From the NCBI GenBank assembly GCA_938017675.1, contig CALIJB010000004.1:1-64000 (forward strand): a stretch of DNA of 64,000 bases, read 5' to 3'. The translations under genes were made by a program, and so were the position numbers. Each line of letters starts with the position of its first letter. The stretch's first letter is position 1. The notes under the pieces were generated by a model. It made no database searches, was not told the DNA's origin, and was given only the letters and a program-made list of their open reading frames with translations. The stretch is from an uncultured Candidatus Saccharibacteria bacterium (lineage in GTDB: Bacteria > Patescibacteriota > Saccharimonadia > Saccharimonadales > Saccharimonadaceae). Positions 42,343 to 50,431 of this stretch are shown here, piece after piece.

Positions 42343-43635
42343 CTACTTAGCTTTAATATTCAAAATAGCTTGCCGCACTGTTTCGATTTCGTTCCAAGGA
42401 TGAGTTCCGTCGGCGCGCTCAATAGTTTTTTCGTGTCCTTTACCCAGGAATATAACAGTATCTTTCGAGCTGGACACCCGCGAGACGGCGAAATTAATGG
42501 CCGCGGTGCGGTCTGGTATTAGGAAGAGATTTTTCTCGCGTTTTTTGCCAGCTTTTTCGGCGCCTGAGGCGATTTGTGATAGGATGGTATTGCCATCGAT
42601 ATCGCGATCGTCTTCCTCGGTTAAGACAATCTCATCGGCGTATTTGCCAGCGATTTCGCCCTGAATGGCGCGTTTAGCTTCGTCGCGGCGGCCAGCCGAG
42701 CCGAACAATACCACTAGCTTGCCTTTTGTTGTGTTTCTAACATCACTCAACAATCGTTCGAACGAGTCTGGCGTGTGCGCAAAATCGACAATCGCCGAGA
42801 ACGGCTGTTCAGCGTCGACCACTGTCATGCGGCCTTCTACGCCCGCTAAAGCGGCAATTCCGCGCTCGATCTGGTCCTTGGTCAAGCCAACCTCGCGGCC
42901 AACGGCAGCCGCCGCTAGGCTGTTATAAACATTGAACTCGCCTGGAATATTAACATGAATGTGGTAAGAATCGCCATCAATTAACGCTATGTAATCACTG
43001 CCGTGGGCGCTCAAATTGATATCTTGCGCCCGCCAATCGCCAGATTTGAGGCCGTAGCTGACCGATTGTTTGACGGCTTGGTGGAAAGTTTCAGCAGACG
43101 GATCGTCGGCGTTAATGATACCGACGCGGTTGGCTAGTTTAAATAGTTTGGTTTTGGCAGCCAAATAGCGCTCAAAAGTTCTGTGATAGTCGAGGTGTTC
43201 GTGCGTAACGTTAGTCATGACGGCGATCTCGATTGGTACGCCAAAGGTACGGTGCTGGGCTAGCGCGTGGCTAGTTACTTCCAAAATCACCCATTCGACA
43301 TTTTGTTTCTTGAATTCTGCTAAGCGTTTTTGTAATAGCGGCGCTGAAACTGTTGTCATATGAGCAACTTGCGGCGTAATATCATTACCAACACCATAAG
43401 CGACAGTGGTCATCAGGCCTGCTTTAATGCCAGATTCGGTTAGCATTTTGTGGATCATGAAGCAGGTCGAGGTTTTGCCATTGGTGCCAGTCACGCCGAT
43501 GACGCGCATATTGTGCGCTGGATAACCAGCTTTGGTAGCAGCGGCAGTAGCTGTCAATAGATGATAAGTTGGCTCAATTGATTGGTATAAACTAGCGGGA
43601 ATGGCCTTTTTCAAAGTTTTCTTGAGTGAATTCAT
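42343..43635 (-). CDS. murE: MurE-like Mur ligase lacking the N-terminal domain
   Basis: An ATP-dependent ligase that probably adds the third residue to UDP-MurNAc-L-Ala-D-Glu. The P-loop GVTGTNGKTSTCFMIH is at about residue 47, against about 110 in typical MurE, so the UDP-sugar-binding first domain is mostly missing. Other features are normal: TTVSAPLLQKRL, NVTHEHLDYHRTFERYLAAK, VEGRMTV, DFAHTPDSFERLL, LFGSAGRRDEAKR and FLGKGHE. The substrate-specificity motif, DNPR in meso-DAP enzymes, reads EDDR here. The enzyme may therefore use another amino acid or another acceptor. A TGCTATAAT box ends 6 nt before the ATG. Confidence 0.85.
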   Translation of the reverse strand: MNSLKKTLKKAIPASLYQSIEPTYHLLTATAAATKAGYPAHNMRVIGVTGTNGKTSTCFMIHKMLTESGIKAGLMTTVAYGVGNDITPQVAHMTTVSAPLLQKRLAEFKKQNVEWVILEVTSHALAQHRTFGVPIEIAVMTNVTHEHLDYHRTFERYLAAKTKLFKLANRVGIINADDPSAETFHQAVKQSVSYGLKSGDWRAQDINLSAHGSDYIALIDGDSYHIHVNIPGEFNVYNSLAAAAVGREVGLTKDQIERGIAALAGVEGRMTVVDAEQPFSAIVDFAHTPDSFERLLSDVRNTTKGKLVVLFGSAGRRDEAKRAIQGEIAGKYADEIVLTEEDDRDIDGNTILSQIASGAEKAGKKREKNLFLIPDRTAAINFAVSRVSSSKDTVIFLGKGHEKTIERADGTHPWNEIETVRQAILNIKAK

Positions 43636-43650
43636 ACCGATATTATAGCA
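43636..43650 (-). promoter_or_regulatory. Extended -10 promoter of murE, leaderless
   Basis: On the minus strand TG-C-TATAAT (43642-43650) ends 6 nt before the ATG at 43635. It lies back to back with the tsaD promoter. Confidence 0.65.
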
Positions 43651-43665
43651 TCGACCTCTTGGCGG

Positions 43666-43681
43666 TGGTACAATTAAGTAG
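43666..43681 (+). promoter_or_regulatory. Extended -10 promoter of tsaD-tsaC, leaderless
   Basis: TG-G-TACAAT at 43666-43674 ends 7 nt before ATG 43682. Confidence 0.6.
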
Positions 43682-44779
43682 ATGAAGGTTTTGGGAATTG
43701 AATCAAGCTGCGATGAAACCGCGGCAGCTATAGTTGAGGACGGTTTTCGGATGTTGTCAAATGTGGTGCAATCGCAAATTGATATTCACGCGCATTTTGG
43801 CGGCGTGGTGCCTGAAATTGCGGCGCGCAGCCACATCGAGGCTATCGGCCCAGTCGTCGACGAAGCTCTCGCTCAAGCGAACTGCACTTGGGACGACATT
43901 GATGCTATCGCCGTGACCTACGCGCCAGGTTTAATTGGTTCGCTGCTAATTGGCTCGCTAGCAGCGCGAACGTTAGCGATTTTACATCGCAAACCGCTCT
44001 ACCCGGTGCATCACGTCGAGGGACATGTCTACGCCAATTTTATTACCGAGCAAGCACCCGGGCCTGTTCAGCTTGCCTTGCCAAAATCCCAGCCGCACTT
44101 TCCTCTTTTGGCCTTGATTGTTTCTGGTGGACACACGCAGTTGGTGCTCTTTCGCGACCACGGTGATTATCAACTGCTGGGGCAAACCCAAGACGACGCT
44201 GTCGGCGAAGCTTTTGACAAGGTGGCCAAAATTCTCGGCTTGCCCTACCCTGGCGGCCCGTCGATTGCGCGCGCGGCTGAGTCGGGTAATCCTGATAAAT
44301 ACCATTTACCCAAAGCTAAGCTCGATAATCCGTACAATTTTTCGTTCTCAGGCCTCAAGACAGCCGTTCTAAGGGCCGTGCAGCGCGAAGTGGGCAAAGA
44401 CTTCACTTTTCCATCGCACGAGCTCCCAGGGCTTGTCACGAGTTCGCAGCAGCACGATTTTGCAGCTAGCTTCCAGAAAGTAGCCGTCGAGACGCTAGTT
44501 GAGCGTACCTTGCGTGCTTTTCAGGACTTTCAGCCGCAATCGGTAGTGATTGCTGGCGGCGTGGCTGCTAATCAAGAACTGCGCCGCCAACTGCGCCAGA
44601 AACTACCGATTAACATTGAGTACGCGCCGATTCAGCTGTGTACTGATAATGCGGCAATGATTGCGGCGCTAGGCTATCAGCAAGCTCGACTGAGTACTCC
44701 AGCCGATCCGTACACTCTCGAGGTGATTCCTAGCCTGTCAATGGCCAAAACCACCTGGAACAAGACCGGAGCGTTGTAA
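43682..44779 (+). CDS. tsaD: tRNA N6-adenosine threonylcarbamoyltransferase TsaD
   Basis: TsaD transfers threonylcarbamoyl to A37 of ANN-decoding tRNAs. The 365-residue protein opens with VLGIESSCDETAAAIVEDG, has the metal-binding HHVEGHVYANF (His-x3-His), SGGHTQLVLF, DDAVGEAFDKVAKILGLPYPGG, FSFSGLKTAV and VIAGGVAANQELR, and ends with the DNAAMIAALGY motif. It is followed at once by tsaC, the enzyme that makes its substrate. TsaB and TsaE are not in the window. Confidence 0.96.
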   Translation: MKVLGIESSCDETAAAIVEDGFRMLSNVVQSQIDIHAHFGGVVPEIAARSHIEAIGPVVDEALAQANCTWDDIDAIAVTYAPGLIGSLLIGSLAARTLAILHRKPLYPVHHVEGHVYANFITEQAPGPVQLALPKSQPHFPLLALIVSGGHTQLVLFRDHGDYQLLGQTQDDAVGEAFDKVAKILGLPYPGGPSIARAAESGNPDKYHLPKAKLDNPYNFSFSGLKTAVLRAVQREVGKDFTFPSHELPGLVTSSQQHDFAASFQKVAVETLVERTLRAFQDFQPQSVVIAGGVAANQELRRQLRQKLPINIEYAPIQLCTDNAAMIAALGYQQARLSTPADPYTLEVIPSLSMAKTTWNKTGAL

Positions 44780-45373
44780 ATGTCACAACTATTTACCTCT
44801 GTTAATAATGATGAATTGATCAATATTTTGAATGGCGGCGGTATTGGCGTGCTGCCTACTGATACAGTTTATGGTCTCGTAGCACGGGCCGCTGATCCAG
44901 CAGCGATCCAAAAAATGTACGACACCAAGAAGCGCGCTAGCCAACCAGGAACGCTAATCGCTAGTTCAATTAATGATTTGGCGAAATTAGGACTAGACTC
45001 TAGCCAATTATCGTTAGCAGCCAAGTTTTGGCCTGGTCAAATTAGCGTTGTTATTAATGCCTATAATGTCGCTACTTATCTCAAACAAACGCGAGATAAC
45101 TTAGCCGTGCGTATTCCCGATGACCCTTCGCTGTCGCGGCTTTTAGCGCAAACTGGACCATTGATGACTACTAGCGCTAATGTGCCAGGCCGGCCAATTT
45201 CGTCGACAATCGCTGAAGCTAAAGCCTATTTTGGCGACAAGGTCGATTTTTATGTCGATGGCGGCACTATAACTAATAATCAGCCGTCAACTATTATTGG
45301 CCTCGATGAGCATGCAAATATCATTGTATTTCGCCGCGGGGCTGTTGATATAGATCAGTTATTTACCAAGTAA
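44780..45373 (+). CDS. tsaC: Threonylcarbamoyl-AMP synthase TsaC/Sua5
   Basis: The 197-residue YrdC-domain protein makes threonylcarbamoyl-AMP for TsaD. It has GIGVLPTDTVYGLVARA, the KKRASQPGTLIAS segment (the family has K-R-x-x-x-x-P at this point), FWPGQISVVI, LAVRIPDDP and TTSANVPGRPIS. No C-terminal Sua5 domain. The ATG follows the tsaD stop without a gap. The 3' end overlaps the convergent FemAB gene by 15 nt. Confidence 0.95.
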   Translation: MSQLFTSVNNDELINILNGGGIGVLPTDTVYGLVARAADPAAIQKMYDTKKRASQPGTLIASSINDLAKLGLDSSQLSLAAKFWPGQISVVINAYNVATYLKQTRDNLAVRIPDDPSLSRLLAQTGPLMTTSANVPGRPISSTIAEAKAYFGDKVDFYVDGGTITNNQPSTIIGLDEHANIIVFRRGAVDIDQLFTK

Positions 45374-46345
45374 TTTTTTGGTGCTGCGGACGACTCTTTT
45401 AGCTAGCGGTAATCCATGCCGCCAAACTGGATAAAACTGGCTCATTGGATAATCGTAAGTACCAGCTAATTTATTCTCATGGCTAGCGAAGCCGCGCTTG
45501 AAGTTGCTCACGCCGTCGTTGAGCAGGCCGTTCATGTCGTAGCGCCTAATTCCCTGCTGTTTACATTCGGTTATAGCGTGCCATTTTAGCGCGTAGTTAG
45601 CGCGCAAGGCTTGGCCGCGATCGTTCATACCGCCGTATAGCTCGAATGAAGTTTCGCGGCTAGTCGCCAGCCAAAGAAATGATATCGGACGATTGTCTTC
45701 GTAAGCAGCAAAAATCTGCGAGTACTCCCCTAGTTTGTCATGAATATCGTAATAGTACTGGTCGTCGTGCAGAGCGAATTTAGCGCGTTTAGCAGTTTGG
45801 CGGTAAATTTCGAGGCAAGCAGCGATGTCTTGGTGCGTTTTTACCGGTTTGATATCAAGTCCAGCCCGGCCGGATTTACGGATATACTGGCGGGTTTTTT
45901 TGATCATCGCGGCCAATAGTTCGTCGGTTGTATGAGTTAAATCCAAAATCAAAGTACGCGATAGCAAAATATTGTTTGGCGATTGGCGCCAGCCTTTGGC
46001 GCGTAGCGGATGTTCAGTATCTGGCTCAATAGTTAGCACAGCGCATGGCAGCTTATGCTTAACGTAATTAACAATTGCCGTCAAAACATCGTCTTCCCTA
46101 CCTTGTTTGTAGACTGGCCCGCGCGGAATGTAGCTTAATTGATTAAGCGGTTTAGGCAGATTTCTCAGTAATATTTGCGCAGCGCCAATTGTTTCGTTGC
46201 CGTCAACTATAGTAATTCGCTGAACGCGCCAATTGTGCGCCGCTTTTACTTCTCCCCATCCCCAGAGCTGCAGCGGGTGCCCGCTAAACTTAGCAACAAT
46301 CTTGTCCCAGGCAGCTTTTTCGTCGCATAGTATTGTATCAATCAT
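45359..46345 (-). CDS. FemAB-family aminoacyltransferase 2
   Basis: The start is ATG 46345 (MIDTILCDEKAAWDKIVAKF), 328 residues. A TATACT -10 box ends 6 nt upstream of it, whereas the longer frames begin inside or beyond that promoter. Features match the other FemAB copy: HPLQLWGWGEVKAAHNW, LSYIPRGPVY, MIKKTRQYIRKSGRAGLDIK, QIFAAYEDNRPISFLWLATSR, ANYALKWHAI and the closing NFKRGFASHENKLAGTYD. It probably adds a second cross-bridge residue or acts on a different acceptor. Confidence 0.88.
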   Translation of the reverse strand: MIDTILCDEKAAWDKIVAKFSGHPLQLWGWGEVKAAHNWRVQRITIVDGNETIGAAQILLRNLPKPLNQLSYIPRGPVYKQGREDDVLTAIVNYVKHKLPCAVLTIEPDTEHPLRAKGWRQSPNNILLSRTLILDLTHTTDELLAAMIKKTRQYIRKSGRAGLDIKPVKTHQDIAACLEIYRQTAKRAKFALHDDQYYYDIHDKLGEYSQIFAAYEDNRPISFLWLATSRETSFELYGGMNDRGQALRANYALKWHAITECKQQGIRRYDMNGLLNDGVSNFKRGFASHENKLAGTYDYPMSQFYPVWRHGLPLAKRVVRSTKKLLGK

Positions 46346-46366
46346 ATGTTTAGTATACATCGTTTG

Positions 46367-46491
46367 TGCTATAATAGGATAGAACACAAACACGTGGAAT
46401 AAAAAACAGCAAGAGGTGAGGAATAGCAAACTGTGGAATTGCTATGCTTGGTTATTTTGCTAATTTTCACGTGAAATGAATTGAGAATGAA
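46367..46491 (+). promoter_or_regulatory. valS leader with small hairpin
   Basis: A TGC-TATAAT box (46367-46375) precedes a leader of about 110 nt. It includes ATAGCAA/TTGCTAT (about 46425-46447), which can form a 7-bp stem, and two CACGTG palindromes. No T-box core (NNTGG-box, AGGGTGG antiterminator) is recognisable. Confidence 0.4.
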
Positions 46492-49047
46492 ATGAGCTTA
46501 GCTAAAACTTATACTCCGAACGAATATGAACCGTCAATTTACGCCTTGTGGGAGGAATCTGGCGTATTTAAACCGAAAGGGCAGGGCCAGCCGTACGCGA
46601 TTGTGATGCCGCCGCCAAATGCTAACGGCAATTTGCATGTCGGGCACGCTTTAGGGTCGGCGATTCAAGATATTTTAGTGCGTTATCATCGTATGCAAGG
46701 CTATGATGCTGTGTATATACCGGGGGCTGACCATGCCGGCTTTGAAACTTGGGTAGTTTACGAGCGCGAGCTAGAGAAGCACGGCCAGACGCGCTTTGAC
46801 TTCAATCGCGAAGAATTATACGCGCAGGTATGGGATTTCGTAGCTAAACGCCGCGGCGATATGGAATTACAACTGCGGGCGATTGGCGTGGGCGCTGATT
46901 GGGACGATTTGGTATTCACGCTCGACGATAAAGTTATCAAAACTGTCTACGATACTTTTGAGAAGATGTGGCAGGACGGCTATATTTATAGGGGCGAACG
47001 TATCGTTAATTACTGTACGCAGCATCAGACGAGTTTTTCGGACTACGAGGTGGTTCACAAGAATGAAAAAGGGAAGTTGTGGGAAATCGCTTATCCGCTA
47101 ATTGATAAAGTCGGCGAAATTATTATCGCTACGACGCGGCCCGAGACGATGTTTGGCGACGTAGCCGTAGCGGTCAATCCAAACGACGAGCGCTACAAAG
47201 ACCTTGTCGGCTGCAAAGCGCTGCTGCCGATTGTCAAGCGCGAAATTCCCATCATCGCTGACGATTATGTCGATCCAGCTTATGGCACTGGTATGGTGAA
47301 AATTACACCAGCACACGACCCGAATGACTTTGAGGTAGGCAAGCGCCACAACTTGGAGTTAGTCCAGGTAATCGATTTCGACGGCAAAATGATCAATGTG
47401 CCAAGTCAATTTGTCGGTATGACGGCGCTAGAAGCTCGTAAACGCGTTTTAGCGGCGCTCGAAATAGACGAATTGCTGCGCGGCGAAAAAGACATCGAAC
47501 ATCAGGTTGGACATTGCTACAAATGCGGTTCGGTCATCGAGCCGCTTGCCAAAGAGCAGTGGTTCGTCAAAATGCGCCAATTGGCCGATAACGCTATCGC
47601 GGCAATTGAGTGCCAAGAAGTGACGTTTACCCCTGAAAATAAAGGCGATGTTGTCATTAAATATCTCAAAGATATCAAAGACTGGAATATCAGCCGCCAA
47701 ATACCGTGGGGCATTCCGATTCCAATGTTTCAGTCCAAGACGGATTTGAACGATTGGCGTTTCAGCACGGATGTCGATAAAAAAGAAATCGTTGTAGATG
47801 GCACAACGTATCGCCGCGAGGAGGATACGCTTGACACTTGGTTCAGTAGCGGCCAGTGGCCGTATATCACCACCGATTATTTGGATGCTGGCAAGCTAGC
47901 CAAGTATTACCCGAATACCGTCATGGAAACAGCGGGCGACATTTTGTTTGCGTGGGTAGCACGGATGATTATGCTGGGCCTGTATCGGACTGGCCAGGTG
48001 CCGTTCAAGCATGTGTACTTGCATGGCTTAGTGCTTGATGAAAAGGGTATCAAGATGAGCAAAAGCAAGGGCAATGTCATCAATCCGATGGAGACAGTGG
48101 CGAAATATGGCTCGGATGCGCTACGTATGGGTATTATTGCTAGCCGCAGTGCTGCCCAGCCGCAAGCGTTTAATACTGGCAAGGTAGTAGCAGCTCGTAA
48201 TTTCTGCAACAAGCTGTGGAATATTGCTCGCTATACTGAAAATTTGGTTGGCGACCGCACGCCAACGGTCAGCCCGCAACTGCAATCGCTAGCCGATCAT
48301 TGGATTGCTCGCCAACTAGATGAGGCGGCGCAGTCGCTAGACCGGCAGATTGCGACCTATCATTTCGCTGAGGCTGGCGAGACGATTTATCACACCGTTT
48401 GGGATGATGTAGCCGACTGGTATATTGAGGCTAGTAAAGTTGAGCAAAATATCGACATGAACACGTATGTTCTAGACACAATTTTGCGGTTAACACACCC
48501 ATTTGCGCCGTTCTTGACCGAAACAATTTGGCAGGCTTTGCCGTGGCACGATACGATCTTGGCTAGCGAAACTATGCCAGACCGCCTAGAGTACGACGAT
48601 ATCGCTGCTGCTGCATTCGGCCGCTTGAAAGATTTAGTATCAGAAGCACGCTACGTAGTTAGCGAACTGCCGGGCAATAAACGTTATGGTCTGTTGTATA
48701 TGGACGATTCGCTGGTAGCTGATAATATCGAACTTGTCAAGAAGCTAGCGCGCGTTACCTCGGTAGAACATGTTGACCAGGCTAGGGGATTGCGCTTGGC
48801 GGCTAGCGGGCGAGACGTTTGGCTAGACATTGACGACGAAACGCTTTACGAGCATCAAGCTAACCTCGAGAAACGTTTAGCCGAAGAACGCCAGCATATC
48901 CGGACGCTCGAGACGCGCTTGGCAAACGATAACTATGTAGCCAAAGCTCCGCCGGCTCTGGTCGAGGAGTCGCGCAAGACACTCCGTGAAAAGCAAGAAC
49001 TAATTACCCGGCTACAGAACGAGCTGCAAGTTGTGTCGAACAGGTAA
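46492..49047 (+). CDS. valS: Valyl-tRNA synthetase
   Basis: This class I synthetase charges tRNA-Val. The 851-residue protein has the HIGH-type motif LHVGH in PPPNANGNLHVGHALG, the editing domain with TTRPETMFGDVAVAVNP, the KMSKS loop GIKMSKSKGNVINP, and the C-terminal ValRS coiled coil (about 790-850). Zinc-ligand cysteines are seen at CYKCGS. Length is normal for short bacterial ValRS. Upstream is a leader of about 110 nt. Confidence 0.97.
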   Translation: MSLAKTYTPNEYEPSIYALWEESGVFKPKGQGQPYAIVMPPPNANGNLHVGHALGSAIQDILVRYHRMQGYDAVYIPGADHAGFETWVVYERELEKHGQTRFDFNREELYAQVWDFVAKRRGDMELQLRAIGVGADWDDLVFTLDDKVIKTVYDTFEKMWQDGYIYRGERIVNYCTQHQTSFSDYEVVHKNEKGKLWEIAYPLIDKVGEIIIATTRPETMFGDVAVAVNPNDERYKDLVGCKALLPIVKREIPIIADDYVDPAYGTGMVKITPAHDPNDFEVGKRHNLELVQVIDFDGKMINVPSQFVGMTALEARKRVLAALEIDELLRGEKDIEHQVGHCYKCGSVIEPLAKEQWFVKMRQLADNAIAAIECQEVTFTPENKGDVVIKYLKDIKDWNISRQIPWGIPIPMFQSKTDLNDWRFSTDVDKKEIVVDGTTYRREEDTLDTWFSSGQWPYITTDYLDAGKLAKYYPNTVMETAGDILFAWVARMIMLGLYRTGQVPFKHVYLHGLVLDEKGIKMSKSKGNVINPMETVAKYGSDALRMGIIASRSAAQPQAFNTGKVVAARNFCNKLWNIARYTENLVGDRTPTVSPQLQSLADHWIARQLDEAAQSLDRQIATYHFAEAGETIYHTVWDDVADWYIEASKVEQNIDMNTYVLDTILRLTHPFAPFLTETIWQALPWHDTILASETMPDRLEYDDIAAAAFGRLKDLVSEARYVVSELPGNKRYGLLYMDDSLVADNIELVKKLARVTSVEHVDQARGLRLAASGRDVWLDIDDETLYEHQANLEKRLAEERQHIRTLETRLANDNYVAKAPPALVEESRKTLREKQELITRLQNELQVVSNR

Positions 49048-49050
49048 AAG

Positions 49051-49404
49051 CTAGTCGATAACTGGTAAATTCGTGTTATCAAAAGCGTGCCGGCCGCCTT
49101 CTTCTAATAAGGCTAAAATGTTTTTGTGGTGATGGCGGCGATCTGGCGAAATGCTAGGCGATTGGTAGCGAAAACTGTTGTTGAGCATACCTTCTGATAG
49201 ATTATGCTCGGAATGGGTGTGCTGCATTCGCGACTCGTTGATGGTTCGCAAATCTTGTGAACTGAGCTTTTGCATGGAATGATCATGCGTCAAACTGATA
49301 TCAATAGCATGCCCGAAATGCCCGTCGTGGACAGCAACACCGCTAGCTATCAGCAGACTGAGCGCGGCGAATAAGGTGTTAATGATGTAAGTAAAATATG
49401 TCAT
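49051..49404 (-). CDS. Small exported or anchored His-rich protein
   Basis: A 117-residue product with an N-terminal hydrophobic segment (about 5-25, LFAALSLLIASGVAV) and then a strikingly His-rich chain: HDGHFGHAID, THDHSM, HTHSEH and RRHHHKN, 16 His in all. It could bind Zn, Cu or Ni outside the membrane. No known family. It has its own strong promoter, supporting expression. Ends 4 nt from the convergent valS stop. Confidence 0.6.
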   Translation of the reverse strand: MTYFTYIINTLFAALSLLIASGVAVHDGHFGHAIDISLTHDHSMQKLSSQDLRTINESRMQHTHSEHNLSEGMLNNSFRYQSPSISPDRRHHHKNILALLEEGGRHAFDNTNLPVID

Positions 49405-49444
49405 AATTATGTTTGTTTTTTTGTTTTAAGGTATTGTGCTTACA

Positions 49445-49473
49445 AATATAGCACAAGTATGATAAAAAGTCAA
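49445..49473 (-). promoter_or_regulatory. Promoter of the His-rich protein gene
   Basis: On the minus strand TTGACT (49468-49473), 17-nt spacer, TGC-TATATT (49445-49453). The layout and sequence resemble the VirB6-like promoter at 30957-30985. The leader is about 35 nt. Confidence 0.65.
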
Positions 49474-49570
49474 TAGTATGACATAAAATAAGATTATAAG
49501 TTAGTCTGAGATAGTGTTCGAACGATTTGCAAACAGATTATCGCTAGGTTTTAGCGTGCGAGTTGGCTAT

Positions 49571-50025
49571 CTACTGGTGATGATATTTGCCACCTCGAGC
49601 AATCTCTTGGGCCCGGTATAGCTGCTCGGCGAGGATCAGTCGCACTAACTGATGTGGAAAGACTAATGGCGACAGTGACCAAACCAGGTTAGCACGCTGT
49701 GTCAGTGCTGCGCTGACACCAAAGGCGCCGCCGATAACTATCGTGATATTTTTACCTTGCACAAAGAGCTCGTTTAGCTGGCGCGATAGGGCAGGCGAGT
49801 CAAACGTCTGACCGTGCTCATCGAGCAGAATTACGAAATCTTGGGGGTGTAAACGCGCTAAAATTCGCTCAGACTCCTCTTGGCGGGCCTGCTGGCCATC
49901 TAGCTTGCTATGCGGTATCAATGCCACTCAAAACTCCAAGGCTGCTTGCAGCGCGTTTGGTAGCGTTTGATGCCGCCTGAGACCCAATCCTCATGCTTTT
50001 TACCAACGGCGATGACGGTGATCAT
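49571..50025 (-). pseudogene. rlmH: rlmH split by a one-base frameshift
   Basis: RlmH methylates pseudouridine 1915 of 23S rRNA. The C-terminal 115 residues are in one frame (LDEHGQTFDSP, IVIGGAFGVS, WSLSPLVFPHQLVRLILAEQLYRA, then GKYHH). The N-terminus (MITVIAVGKKHEDWVSGGIK) is in another, starting at ATG 50025 and reaching a stop at 49918-49920. The two join if one T is added in CATTGATACC near 49919 (restoring ...FEWH-LIPHSKLDG...). The start overlaps the HIT gene stop (ATGA), as expected for a real gene. It is either a true mutation, a sequencing error in a short T-run, or a slippage site. Confidence 0.8.
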
Positions 50026-50429
50026 ATGGCAATCAAGCGCTCTTTGATACTGTTGGCGATATTATCGAGCCGTTCGTCTGAAATATCGACAGGGTAGTCG
50101 TGATGGAGCTGTAAGGTGTCGCGGTCATACAGCGGCACTAGGTGAATATGGGCGTGCGGTACATCAAGGCCCTCAACAACTACACCGACACGCATAGGGT
50201 TGAGTTCGGCCTGGATAGCCTGGGCGATATTTTTGGCAGTTTGCCAGAGGTGAGTGTAAGTCTCGTTGTCGAGGTCCCAAATTAAATCAACCTGTTCTTT
50301 GGGCACCACTAGCACATGTCCGTCGCTGAGCGGGTTGATATCGAGAAAGGCAATAACATCATCGTCTTCGTAAACTTTGCGGCAAGGAATCTCGCCTTTG
50401 ATAATTTTGGTAAAAATTGAATCGTCCAT
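50022..50429 (-). CDS. HIT family nucleotide-binding hydrolase
   Basis: A 135-residue HIT protein of the HinT/Fhit type. It starts DSIFTKIIKGEIPCRKVYEDDDVIAFLDI and carries the histidine triad HAHIHLVPL near residue 97. HinT enzymes hydrolyse AMP-linked substrates such as adenosine phosphoramidates. It lies immediately downstream of fic, 2 nt apart, with a GGAG site. Since Fic attaches AMP to proteins, the pairing with an AMP-hydrolase is suggestive but unproven. Confidence 0.92.
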   Translation of the reverse strand: MDDSIFTKIIKGEIPCRKVYEDDDVIAFLDINPLSDGHVLVVPKEQVDLIWDLDNETYTHLWQTAKNIAQAIQAELNPMRVGVVVEGLDVPHAHIHLVPLYDRDTLQLHHDYPVDISDERLDNIANSIKERLIAI

Positions 50430-50431
50430 GA

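Noticed and set aside
46376..46491. T-box riboswitch in the valS leader
   Set aside because: No T-box antiterminator sequence or terminator alternative can be recognised.
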